Below, one piece after another: positions 5,527-14,000 of a DNA stretch of 22,362 nt (the stretch's first letter is position 1; each line of letters opens with the position of its first letter). The notes under the pieces are model-generated. The model did not search any database. It was not told where the DNA came from and worked only from the letters and a program-made list of their open reading frames with translations. A program made the translations under genes and the position numbers. This stretch comes from Bacteroidales bacterium. GTDB lineage: Bacteria > Bacteroidota > Bacteroidia > Bacteroidales > JAADGE01. The stretch spans positions 1-22,362 of the forward strand of contig JAOZMN010000011.1 in NCBI GenBank assembly GCA_029934265.1, given 5' to 3'.

Positions 5527-7155
5527 ATGAAAGAAGACGGCAGTACCGGTTGCAAAATAAGGAAATTTGTAATGTTTGCGATACTGATTTCATTACCATG
5601 GTATTTGATATATGTTATCGGATATTCTATCGAGGAAAGCGACCATGCAATTAACGATACCATTAAAGTTCGTTTTAATCAAGACAAAAAACCTTCAATC
5701 GTTGACCACAGTAAATTTGAAATATTAAAACAAGAGTTTACAAATCCGATGGAGGTAACGGAAGCCTGTGTGAGTTGTCATAATAAACGACATACTGAAG
5801 TTATGCAAACTTCTCACTGGAACTGGAGCAGGGATTTAGTAAGACCAAACGGAGACACGGTCAAGATAGGAAAGGAAAACGTAATTAATAATTTTTGTAT
5901 AACAACACAATCAAACCGTTGGAAATGTACAAGTTGTCATGTCGGTTACGGTTGGTCGGAAATGGAATTCGATTTCAAAGACTACAAAAAAGTTGATTGT
6001 CTTGTTTGTCATGATACAACAGGAGCTTACGAAAAAGAACCATTCGGTTCAGGATTCCCGATTAAAGAGAAAAAAGCATTTACAAATAAAACATATTTTC
6101 CACCCAATTACAGCTATATAGCTAAAAATGTAGGGAAATCCAAAGTGGAAAACTGCGGAAAATGCCACTTTTACGGAGGCGGAGGCGATAATGTCAAACA
6201 CGGAGATTTATCAAGTGATTTATATCACCCCGATAAAGAAATGGACGTACATATGGACGAAACCGGAACAAATATGTCCTGTGTCGATTGCCATCAAACC
6301 GAGCGACACAATATTACCGGTAAACTTTACAGTGTTTCAAACGATGACGGAAACAGAGTTACTTGTGAAAAATGTCATACCGGTAAAGTTCATAAAAACA
6401 ACACTCTAAACAGACACATTAACAGGATTGCTTGTCAAACTTGTCATATTCCTACTTACGCCAAAGGTAAAGCTACAAAAATGATATGGGATTGGTCCAC
6501 TGCCGGAAAATTAGATAGCGAAGGGAAAAAATACAAAGAATACGACAGTCTTCATAACGTAACTTATAAAAGCGATAAGGGAACATATGTTTGGGAAACC
6601 AATGTAGAGCCTGAATACGTATGGTTCAACGGAACTGCCGACCAATATATACCGGGAGATGTGATAGAAGATACAACGCAAGTAGTACAAATTAATACAT
6701 TATTCGGCTCACACAACGATAAAAATTCAAAAATAATACCGGTAAAAGTTCACAGAGGGAAACAAATTTTCGACCCTGTCAATAAAACGCTTATAGTTCC
6801 TCATATTTACGGACATGACAGCACTGCATACCATCATGGCTTGAATTGGAATCTTTCAGCAAAAGTCGGTATGAAAGAAGCAGGACTTCCATACAGCGGA
6901 AAATATTCATTTATTTCCACAGAAATGTATTGGCCTCTAAACCACATGGTTTCGCCTGTAGAACAGTCATTAAAATGTATTGATTGTCATTCAAAAAACA
7001 GTAAATTGAAAAATCTGAAAGGTTTTTATATACCCGGCAGAGACAATAATAATTTTCTGGACATTCTTGGAATATTTATGATTATGGGAACATTTATAGG
7101 CGTTATGATTCATGCCGTAATAAGATTCTTTAAGGCAAAACATATTATAAACTAA
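5527..7155 (+). CDS. Octaheme c-type cytochrome, tetrathionate reductase (OTR) family
   Basis: A 542-residue protein with eight CxxCH heme sites at 81, 134, 158, 210, 252, 280, 303 and 484. The seventh is followed by IPTYAKGKATKM and WDWSTAGK, a block typical of this family; the eighth follows HMVSPVEQ. An N-terminal membrane segment (about 13-33) anchors it with the heme part in the periplasm, and a second one lies near the C-terminus (about 510-533), unlike the soluble Shewanella OTR. OTR reduces tetrathionate, and also nitrite and hydroxylamine in vitro; its physiological substrate is not settled. The next gene encodes a b-type membrane cytochrome, the expected quinol-linked electron donor, and the previous one a rhodanese. 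Family membership is clear; the substrate is not. Confidence 0.92.
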   Translation: MKEDGSTGCKIRKFVMFAILISLPWYLIYVIGYSIEESDHAINDTIKVRFNQDKKPSIVDHSKFEILKQEFTNPMEVTEACVSCHNKRHTEVMQTSHWNWSRDLVRPNGDTVKIGKENVINNFCITTQSNRWKCTSCHVGYGWSEMEFDFKDYKKVDCLVCHDTTGAYEKEPFGSGFPIKEKKAFTNKTYFPPNYSYIAKNVGKSKVENCGKCHFYGGGGDNVKHGDLSSDLYHPDKEMDVHMDETGTNMSCVDCHQTERHNITGKLYSVSNDDGNRVTCEKCHTGKVHKNNTLNRHINRIACQTCHIPTYAKGKATKMIWDWSTAGKLDSEGKKYKEYDSLHNVTYKSDKGTYVWETNVEPEYVWFNGTADQYIPGDVIEDTTQVVQINTLFGSHNDKNSKIIPVKVHRGKQIFDPVNKTLIVPHIYGHDSTAYHHGLNWNLSAKVGMKEAGLPYSGKYSFISTEMYWPLNHMVSPVEQSLKCIDCHSKNSKLKNLKGFYIPGRDNNNFLDILGIFMIMGTFIGVMIHAVIRFFKAKHIIN

Positions 7156-7181
7156 CCGATTTTTCAAATTATTAAACATTT

Positions 7182-7226
7182 ACAAATACGGTTTTGCCCC
7201 GTTAAACAGGAAGAAAACCTTAATTT
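7182..7226 (+). repeat. Recurring leader element B
   Basis: It starts ACAAATACGGTTTTGCCCC, ends AGGAAGAAAACCTTAATTT, and lies 12 bp before the cytochrome b-PAS start codon. It is a relative of elements A (5461) and C (15884). Confidence 0.6.
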
Positions 7227-7238
7227 CAAAAAAAACTC

Positions 7239-8618
7239 ATGCAAGAATTTAAAACAATAGGTAAAGTTATAAGAGCCGAAAAAGAATTAACCAAAAGAGC
7301 TTATATTTATAAAGCATTTGAAAGATTTTGGCATTGGTCGCAAGCATTATTAATAATGTTTCTGGTAATAACAGGCTTTGAAATTCACAGTTCTTATCAA
7401 TTATTGGGATACGAAAGAGCCATATTATACCATGATATTGCGGCATGGTCTTTATTGATATTAATAATATTTGCAATATTTTGGCATTTTGCAACAGGGG
7501 CATGGAAGCAGTATATCCCCACAATGAAACTTGTAAAAGAACAAGCCAATTATTATATATTCGGAATATTTAAAGGTGCACCTCACCCCACCAAAAAAAC
7601 ATCATACAATAAATTTAATCCCTTACAACGACTTACATATTTTGGATTTAAAGTTTTTATTATTCCTGTACAAGTTATTTCCGGTTTTTTGTATATGTAT
7701 TATATGTATCCGGAAAACCCCATTCACTTTATCGGATTTGATATTACTGCATTAATACACACTTTCGGAGCTTTTATGTTACTGGCTTTTTTAATTGCTC
7801 ATTTATACCTGCTTACAACAGGAGAGTCTCCAAAAGCAAGTTTTGCGGCAATGCTTTTCGGTTGGGAAGAAGTATCCGTTACTCCGGACGAAGAACACAG
7901 AGACCATATGCAAATTGCTGTTGATAACAGTATTGCCGGCTACTACCGATTAGATGAAAACGGTTTGTTTTTAGATGTAAACGATGCTTGGATGAAACTT
8001 TACAAATGTACAGACAAAAATAATGTCCTAAATATGAAATGTACGATAGCACGTAAGGACAAAGATAAAGACGAATTGCTAAAAACGGTAGAAAAAGTAC
8101 TAAAGGGTGAAAGTTTCAGAGGAATATATTCCGAAAGAAAATGTTTTGACGGAACAACAGGAAACCATATTTTATCAATGAATCCGACTTACGAAAACGA
8201 CAAAATTACCGGTGTTGAAGGTTTTATTATTGATATTACTGATATTCATCGTGTTGAAGAACAGATGTTCCACTCCGTAAGAAACAGTGAAGCAGGATAT
8301 TACCGACTAAACACAAAAGGATATTACGAAGAAGTTAATGCGGCATGGCTGAAAATGTATAAATGTGTCGATAAAGAAAATGTTATCGGTAAGCATTATT
8401 CATTAAGCCGACAAGAAAAAGATTTAAAAGAAGCCGATGAAATTTTCAAAACAGTATTAAGCGGTAAAACAATATCAAGCAAAATCGTTACAAGAAGATG
8501 CAAAGACGGAACAACTGCAAAACAAGTACTGTCTGCAAATCCTGTTTACGATTGCGATAATATTATCGGTGTTGAAGGCTTTATTATAGACCTTCCCGGA
8601 CTTGAAGTTGAAGAATAA
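7239..8618 (+). CDS. Cytochrome b561-like membrane protein fused to two PAS domains
   Basis: A 459-residue protein. Residues 20-210 form a cytochrome b561/hydrogenase-type membrane domain with about four helices. Candidate heme ligands are H32 (RFWHW), H65 (LYHDIAAW), H83 (FWHFATG), H174 (ALIHTFGA) and H188 (IAHLYLLTTGE). Two PAS domains follow, at about 223-338 and 345-455. They are evident duplicates: AGYYRL, VN.AW.K.YKC.DK.NV, C.DGTT, LS.NP.Y and GVEGFIID recur in both. No kinase, cyclase or other output domain follows. The cytochrome part would pass electrons from quinol to the adjacent octaheme cytochrome. The PAS pair would hang in the cytoplasm and could sense a ligand or redox state, or recruit a partner. 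The function of the fusion is inference. Confidence 0.88.
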   Translation: MQEFKTIGKVIRAEKELTKRAYIYKAFERFWHWSQALLIMFLVITGFEIHSSYQLLGYERAILYHDIAAWSLLILIIFAIFWHFATGAWKQYIPTMKLVKEQANYYIFGIFKGAPHPTKKTSYNKFNPLQRLTYFGFKVFIIPVQVISGFLYMYYMYPENPIHFIGFDITALIHTFGAFMLLAFLIAHLYLLTTGESPKASFAAMLFGWEEVSVTPDEEHRDHMQIAVDNSIAGYYRLDENGLFLDVNDAWMKLYKCTDKNNVLNMKCTIARKDKDKDELLKTVEKVLKGESFRGIYSERKCFDGTTGNHILSMNPTYENDKITGVEGFIIDITDIHRVEEQMFHSVRNSEAGYYRLNTKGYYEEVNAAWLKMYKCVDKENVIGKHYSLSRQEKDLKEADEIFKTVLSGKTISSKIVTRRCKDGTTAKQVLSANPVYDCDNIIGVEGFIIDLPGLEVEE

Positions 8619-8660
8619 AATAAAATTATTAATTTTGTCGTTTTAAAACGCTTAAATTCA

Positions 8661-8679
8661 AGTAATAAACACTATTACT
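8661..8679. other. Small hairpin in the 150-bp gap before the NifX-like gene
   Basis: AGTAATA and TATTACT (perfect 7-bp arms, 5-nt loop) follow a short palindrome CGTTTTAAAACG just upstream. Both are AT-rich and weak. A TACATTTG (8690-8697) matches the -7 promoter element, but no -33 box is clear, so the NifX-like gene may or may not have its own promoter. Confidence 0.3.
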
Positions 8680-8738
8680 AAAGTTTTCTTACATTTGATT
8701 TTATACAATATTTTAATTATCAATTATTCTTCTTCACT

Positions 8739-8762
8739 AAACAAGTAGAAGACCTTATTTTA
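8739..8762 (+). repeat. Recurring leader motif, short form D
   Basis: AAACAAGTAGAAGACCTTAT followed by TTTAA, ending 6 bp before the NifX-like start codon. It shares the 3' half (GAAGACCTTA) with the other leader elements but lacks the ACAAATACGG 5' half. Confidence 0.5.
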
Positions 8763-8768
8763 AAAGTT

Positions 8769-9149
8769 ATGAAAATAGCAATTCCTACAAACGACCAAAA
8801 AACTGTTTCGGCACATTTCGGACGTACGGCCGGATTTATGATTTACAATATTGAAGGGACAAAAATTATCGGAAAAGAATATCGCCCGAACAATTTTACC
8901 GGACACGCTCAAGGTTGGCACAATGATGAAAATCATGGTGAACATCAACACAGTCATTCCGATATTTTTCGAGCATTAGCAGAATGTACAACAGTTATAG
9001 CAGGGGGAATGGGACGGAGACTTTACACGGATTTTGAACAACAAAAAATAAAAGTGTTCGTAACGCAAGAAAGCAACATTGAAAAAGCAGTCGAATTATT
9101 TATCAAAAATGAATTGGACAACGAGCCGGATAAGTGTTGCGAACATTAG
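8769..9149 (+). CDS. NifX/NafY-type dinitrogenase iron-molybdenum cofactor domain protein
   Basis: A 126-residue single-domain protein. MKIAIPTNDQKTVSAHFGR is the typical start of the family (strand, then a conserved HFG), and TTVIAGGMGRRLYTDF matches the conserved second half. A His-rich insert (residues about 50-66, HNDENHGEHQHSHSD) and a Cys-Cys-x-His tail (CCEH) could bind metal. Family members bind Fe-Mo or other metal clusters. In non-nitrogen-fixing bacteria their role is mostly unknown, and no nif genes are in view. As the last gene of the octaheme cytochrome cluster it might help metal or cofactor handling, or be an unrelated neighbour. A strong terminator follows. Confidence 0.88.
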   Translation: MKIAIPTNDQKTVSAHFGRTAGFMIYNIEGTKIIGKEYRPNNFTGHAQGWHNDENHGEHQHSHSDIFRALAECTTVIAGGMGRRLYTDFEQQKIKVFVTQESNIEKAVELFIKNELDNEPDKCCEH

Positions 9150-9163
9150 ATTTCTCTTTGAAC

Positions 9164-9204
9164 AATCAAGGCTTTGCTTAATTGAATTAAGCAAAGCCTT
9201 GATT
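9164..9204. terminator. Terminator between convergent genes
   Basis: Perfect 20-bp arms at 9164-9183 and 9185-9204, centred on a single G, contain the GC-rich core CAAGGCTTTGCTTAA. On the + strand it is followed by ATTTTG. It ends the 4334-9149 cluster and may also serve the convergent 9236-9520 gene. Confidence 0.85.
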
Positions 9205-9235
9205 ATTTTGTATTCGAGCTCATGTGAATTCCTAC

Positions 9236-9520
9236 TCAAATATCATCTTTTTCATTTTTGCGAAAAATTTTCGATATAAGCCTGTTCACCACTATCAAAA
9301 CGAAAAAACCGACAACGGCAGTAATAATCCATTCCAACAAATCAAAAGTTTCGGAACTTACGGTAGGTTTTCCTGAAAACAATCCCCAAGCATTTTTCCA
9401 ACTTCTCACCGAGAAAAAATAAGACAACAAATTTACCGAAAGTAATCCGGCAACCCAACCTGCGGCATTGGATAAAATTTCTTCAAATAAAGTTTTTACG
9501 TGTTTATTTTTTATATCCAT
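9236..9520 (-). CDS. Small two-helix membrane protein, function unknown
   Basis: A 94-residue protein I do not recognise. A charged start (MDIKNKHVKTLFEEIL) leads into a first hydrophobic stretch at about residues 19-36 (GWVAGLLSVNLLSYFF), a polar loop, and a second one at about 62-83 (WIITAVVGFFVLIVVNRLI). The tail is basic to charged (SKIFRKNEKDDI). Both termini are probably cytoplasmic. It follows gmd on the same strand, 69 bp downstream, so may share its transcript, but nothing links it to sugar metabolism. It could be a small pore-like or scaffolding protein; I cannot say more. Confidence 0.6.
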   Translation of the reverse strand: MDIKNKHVKTLFEEILSNAAGWVAGLLSVNLLSYFFSVRSWKNAWGLFSGKPTVSSETFDLLEWIITAVVGFFVLIVVNRLISKIFRKNEKDDI

Positions 9521-9589
9521 ATCTCTAAATAATAAACTGTTTTTAATTTTGCTTGATTAACAACTTAACTTAAAATTTCGGCATAGTTC

Positions 9590-10678
9590 TTATTCAAAAT
9601 AATTCATGATTTTAAAACCGCCTTCTTTCAGATACTTATCTTTCTTCATAAGTTTCAAATCACTCTCAACCATATCTTTAACAAGAGCTTTCACATCATA
9701 TTCAGGCACCCAGCCAAGTTTATTTTTCGATTTTGTCGGGTCGCCCAAAAGCAATTCTACTTCCGTAGGACGAAAATAGCGAGGGTCAATTTTCAAAACG
9801 GTTGAGCCGATTTTCACATTGTCGGCATATTCTTTTACGACACTTTTTATGATACCGATTTCATCTATACCTTTGCCTTTAAATTCAATTTCGATACCAA
9901 CTTGTGCAAATGCAAGACGTACAAATTCACGAACTTCGGTAGTCGTTCCGGTTGCTATTACATAATCTTCCGGTTTTTCTTGTTGCAAAATAAGATACAT
10001 TGCTTTTATGTAATCTTTTGCGTGTCCCCAGTCTCTTTGTGCCGATAAATTCCCAAGATACAATTTATCTTGCATTCCGAGTGCGATTTTTGCAACGGCA
10101 CGAGTTATTTTTCGTGTTACAAAAGTTTCGCCTCGTATGGGAGATTCATGGTTAAATAAAATTCCGTTACAAGCAAATATATTATATGCTTCCCTGTAAT
10201 TTACGGTTATCCAATATGCGTACATCTTCGCAACAGCATACGGACTGCGAGGATAAAACGGAGTTTTTTCGCTTTGCGGAACTTCCTGTACAAGTCCGTA
10301 AAGTTCGCTTGTCGATGCTTGATAAATTCGAGTTTTTTTGGAAAGTCCAAGCAAACGTATCGCTTCTAAAATTCGCAAAGTTCCCAATCCATCTGCATTT
10401 GCGGTATATTCCGGAGTATCGAAACTTACTTTTACATGGCTCATTGCCGCCAAGTTATATATTTCGTCCGGTTGTATTTCCTGAATTATACGAATAAGAT
10501 TTGTAGAATCGGTAAGATCACCATAGTGAAGTACAAAGTTTCTGTTTTCGACATGGGGGTCGAGATACAAATGGTCTATTCTGTCGGTGTTAAACATTGA
10601 ACTTCTGCGTTTTAAGCCGTGTACAAGGTATGCACCGTCCTGTCCGGTAATTCCGGTTATAAATGCTATTTTTGACAT
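9590..10678 (-). CDS. gmd: GDP-mannose 4,6-dehydratase, with an internal Rossmann-fold deletion
   Basis: A 362-residue short-chain dehydrogenase of the GMD family, which converts GDP-mannose to GDP-4-keto-6-deoxymannose, the precursor of GDP-fucose and related sugars. NADP-binding motif GITGQDG at 9-15; catalytic residues T123, S124 and E125 in ASTSELYG; Y147 and K151 in YPRSPYAVAK; later RDWGHAKDY and DPRYFRPTEVE. Apart from one place it follows the family closely. After GQDGAYL (residue 18) it jumps straight to VHGLKRRSS, whereas family members have about ten residues there (of the type AEFLLEKGYE), forming the first helix. This 30-nt in-frame loss at about 10624/10625 should disturb the Rossmann fold, so activity is doubtful. 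A TAGCTTTG (10723-10716) is a possible -7 promoter element. Confidence 0.92.
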   Translation of the reverse strand: MSKIAFITGITGQDGAYLVHGLKRRSSMFNTDRIDHLYLDPHVENRNFVLHYGDLTDSTNLIRIIQEIQPDEIYNLAAMSHVKVSFDTPEYTANADGLGTLRILEAIRLLGLSKKTRIYQASTSELYGLVQEVPQSEKTPFYPRSPYAVAKMYAYWITVNYREAYNIFACNGILFNHESPIRGETFVTRKITRAVAKIALGMQDKLYLGNLSAQRDWGHAKDYIKAMYLILQQEKPEDYVIATGTTTEVREFVRLAFAQVGIEIEFKGKGIDEIGIIKSVVKEYADNVKIGSTVLKIDPRYFRPTEVELLLGDPTKSKNKLGWVPEYDVKALVKDMVESDLKLMKKDKYLKEGGFKIMNYFE

Positions 10679-10831
10679 TTCTTAAAGTTTAAAAATTTTA
10701 AATAAAAGTTGTTTACAAAGCTAAGATATTTTCTTTAATTTTTCTAATAGAAATTAAAATCTTAATTTCGGCGGTTGTTTTTAATTGTGTAATTCTTAAA
10801 AACATTAAAACAAATATTTTAAATATTATAT

Positions 10832-10962
10832 GAGTTTAGTCTAAAAAGTATATTTCTTCGCAATCAGACCCTTAGGGTTTTAATTAAAAAACTGTAAATT
10901 AGATATTTAGATTCATTAAATTCTGTTAAATCAAACCCTAAGGGTCTTTTTGTACCGAACTC
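10832..10962 (-). mobile_element. 131-bp MITE-like element, copy 2 (inverted)
   Basis: The reverse complement of copy 1 at 4083-4213, with the same length and 8 differences. It carries the same terminal repeats and the same 15-bp inner arms AGACCCTTAGGGTTT / AAACCCTAAGGGTCT. It is flanked by a perfect but different 6-bp duplication, TTATAT (10826-10831 and 10963-10968), so it inserted independently. It lies in the 337-bp gap between the divergent gmd and DUF2723 genes; the rest of that gap is AT-rich with no further clear feature. Confidence 0.92.
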
Positions 10963-11015
10963 TTATATTAATATAATATTCTTAAAATCAATAAAATTTA
11001 AAATTTAATTCACTC

Positions 11016-14000
11016 ATGGATTTCAAAAAAATTAACATTTCCGTCGGTTGGTTTGCCTTTCTTGTAGCCGCTGTTACTTATTTGCTTACTATTGAACCCA
11101 CTGCAAGTTTTTGGGACTGTGGCGAATTTATTACCACCTCGTACAAACTTGAAGTAGGACACCCTCCCGGAGCACCGCTTTTTATGATTATCGGACGTTT
11201 CTTTTCGCTTTTTGCCGGAGGTGATGTTACAAAAGTCGCTTTAATGATTAATGTTGCATCGGCACTGGCAAGTGCTTTTACTATTTTGTTCCTGTTTTGG
11301 AGTATTACGCATATCGCAAAGAAAATTATAATAAAAAAAGACGAGCAAGCATCACAAGGACAATTAATTGCAATAATGGGAAGCGGTTTGGTCGGTGCTT
11401 TGGTTTATACTTTTTCGGACAGCTTTTGGTTTTCGGCAGTCGAAGGTGAAGTTTATGCAAGTTCGTCATTTTTTACGGCAATAGTTTTTTGGGCAATACT
11501 GAAATGGGAAAATGTAGCCGATGAACCAAATGCTAATCGTTGGTTAGTACTGATAGCATACTTAATGGGACTTTCAATCGGTGTTCACTTATTAAATTTA
11601 CTTGTCATTCCGGCAATAGTTTTTGTTTATTATTTCAGAAAATATAAAATTACAAGAAACGGTATAATTATTACCGGTCTGATATCTGTTGTAATTCTCG
11701 GTTTCATAATGTACGGAATCATTACCGGACTTGTTGTAGTCGCATCAAAATTTGAACTTATTTTTACTAACAGTTTCGGATTACCTTATTATACAGGAGC
11801 AGTTGTGTTTTTGTTGCTTCTGACAGGCGGACTGATATACGGCATATATTACTCATTTACAAAAAATAAAGTTGTATTAAATACAATTTTAACAATATCA
11901 CTTGTTATACTTATCGGATATTCATCTTTTGCAATAATTCTAATCCGCTCGCTTGCGGATACCCCGATGAACCAAAATGCACCAAATAATGTTTTTTCTT
12001 TATTATCATACTTAAACAGAGAGCAATACGGCGACCGACCTTTATTTAACGGACAAAGTTTTAATGCGAAAGTTACAGATTACGAACAAGGGAAAGCGTC
12101 TTATTATCAAGAAGACGGAAAATATAAAATATCAGAATATCAGACAAAAAGAATTTTCGATTCAAAATATCTTTCTTTGTTTCCACGTATGTACAGCGAC
12201 GCGGAAAGTCCTAATCATATCGAAGGTTATTTGAAATGGACAGGAAAAACCGAAAAAGATTTTTACAATCCGAGAACGGACAAAGACGGAAAAATTATAA
12301 AAGACAGATACGGAGACCTGCAATATGACCATAGAAGCCCGAAACGTGCACCAACTTTGGGTGAACAACTGCATTTTTTCTTTTCTTATCAACTGAATTA
12401 TATGTATTTCCGCTATTTTATGTGGAATTTTTCAGGCAAACAAAATGATATTCAAGGACATAATGCCGATGTCAGTAAAGGAAATTGGATTTCCGGCATT
12501 CCTTTTATTGATAATGTGAGGCTGGGAGACCAAAGTAAAATCACGACTGCCATGAAAAATAACAAGGCAAGGAATAAATATTATTTACTTCCATTTTTAC
12601 TCGGAATTATCGGAATGATATATCTTTTGACAAAAAACAAAACATCTAAAAATTATTTTTGGGCGGTATTGCTGTTTTTCTTCTTTACCGGAGTTGCCAT
12701 TGTGCTTTATCTTAATCAACCACCGTATCAGCCTCGTGAAAGGGATTATGCTTATGCAGGTTCATTTTATGCTTTTGCTTTTTTCATAGGACTCGGAATA
12801 CTCGGTATATTTGAGCTTATCAAAAAAATCAGTCCGCAAACCTTAGTTGCCGCAGGAACAGCCACAATATTGGGCTTATTAGTTCCGATAATCATGGCAC
12901 AGCAAAATTGGGACGACCACAGTCGTGCAAACAGATATACAACAAGAGATTATGCGAAAAATTACCTGAGTTCTTGCGAAAAAAATGCAATTATTTTCAC
13001 TAACGGCGACAATGATACTTTCCCGCTTTGGTATATTCAAGAAGTAGAAGGTTTCAGAACAGATGTCAGAGTTATTAATTTAAGTTACTTAAATACAGAT
13101 TGGTACATAGACGGAAATAAGAAAAAAGCCTATCTTTCTGAACCAGTACCGTTTTCACTTACGCACGACAAATACAGAGAGGGGAAAAGAGACATTATTT
13201 ATAAACAAGAAAATCCTAATTTGTATATAGATGAAAAATATTATGCTCAGACTTATAAATTTGAAAAAGAATACAAACCTATATTTGATAATTTTTTTAA
13301 ATTATTGAAAAATTCAGGTTTTGAAGAAAAATTCAAGAAAAATTATGATGCGATTTCATCGGGACATAAAACTATTTCCCCGACAAGGTTTTATTCTTTA
13401 ACAAAAAATATTAACGACCCGAAAATATTGTCGCAACTTGAACTTTCAAAAGATTCTGTTGAAAAATACAGCAAAAAAGCTGAAAATTTCTTAATAAAAC
13501 TTTCAGCAGAAGCCTTGCCGCTCAAAAGTTTGCTGAAACATATATCGCAGGACGACCAAGCATTTAAAATATCAGTCGGAGACAATGAATTTGCAAATTA
13601 TATTCCGACTTCTCGATTTTTTATTCCTGCTCCGAAAGAACAAATCAAGAAATATAATGTTGTACAAAAAGAAGATTTCGATAAAATTATTCCCGGAATA
13701 GATTGGGATATTAAGAAAAATTATATCCGAAAAAACGAGCTTATGATACTCGATTTGCTCGCCACAAACAACTGGAAGCGACCTGTTTACTTCGCAATTA
13801 CCGTTGGCGGAAGCAGTTACATGAACCTTGAAGATTATTTTCAATTAGAAGGACTTTCATTTAAAGTTGTTCCGATTAAAAATACCGGTTCAAATTCTTA
13901 TGCAGACAGAGGGCGTGTAAATACAGATATTTTATACGACAATATGATGAATAAATTTAAGTGGGGCGGTCTGGATTCAATACCCGATAAAATTTATTTG

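Noticed and set aside
5461..7226. CRISPR-like array made of the repeated leader elements
   Set aside because: The copies are diverged, kilobases apart, each tied to a start codon, and there are no cas genes or regular spacers.
8769..9149. Nitrogen fixation function from the NifX-like gene
   Set aside because: The domain is widespread in non-fixing bacteria and no nif structural genes are present in the window.
4083..10962. Composite transposon bounded by the two 131-bp elements
   Set aside because: Each copy has its own distinct 6-bp duplication, so they inserted separately, and no transposase lies between them.
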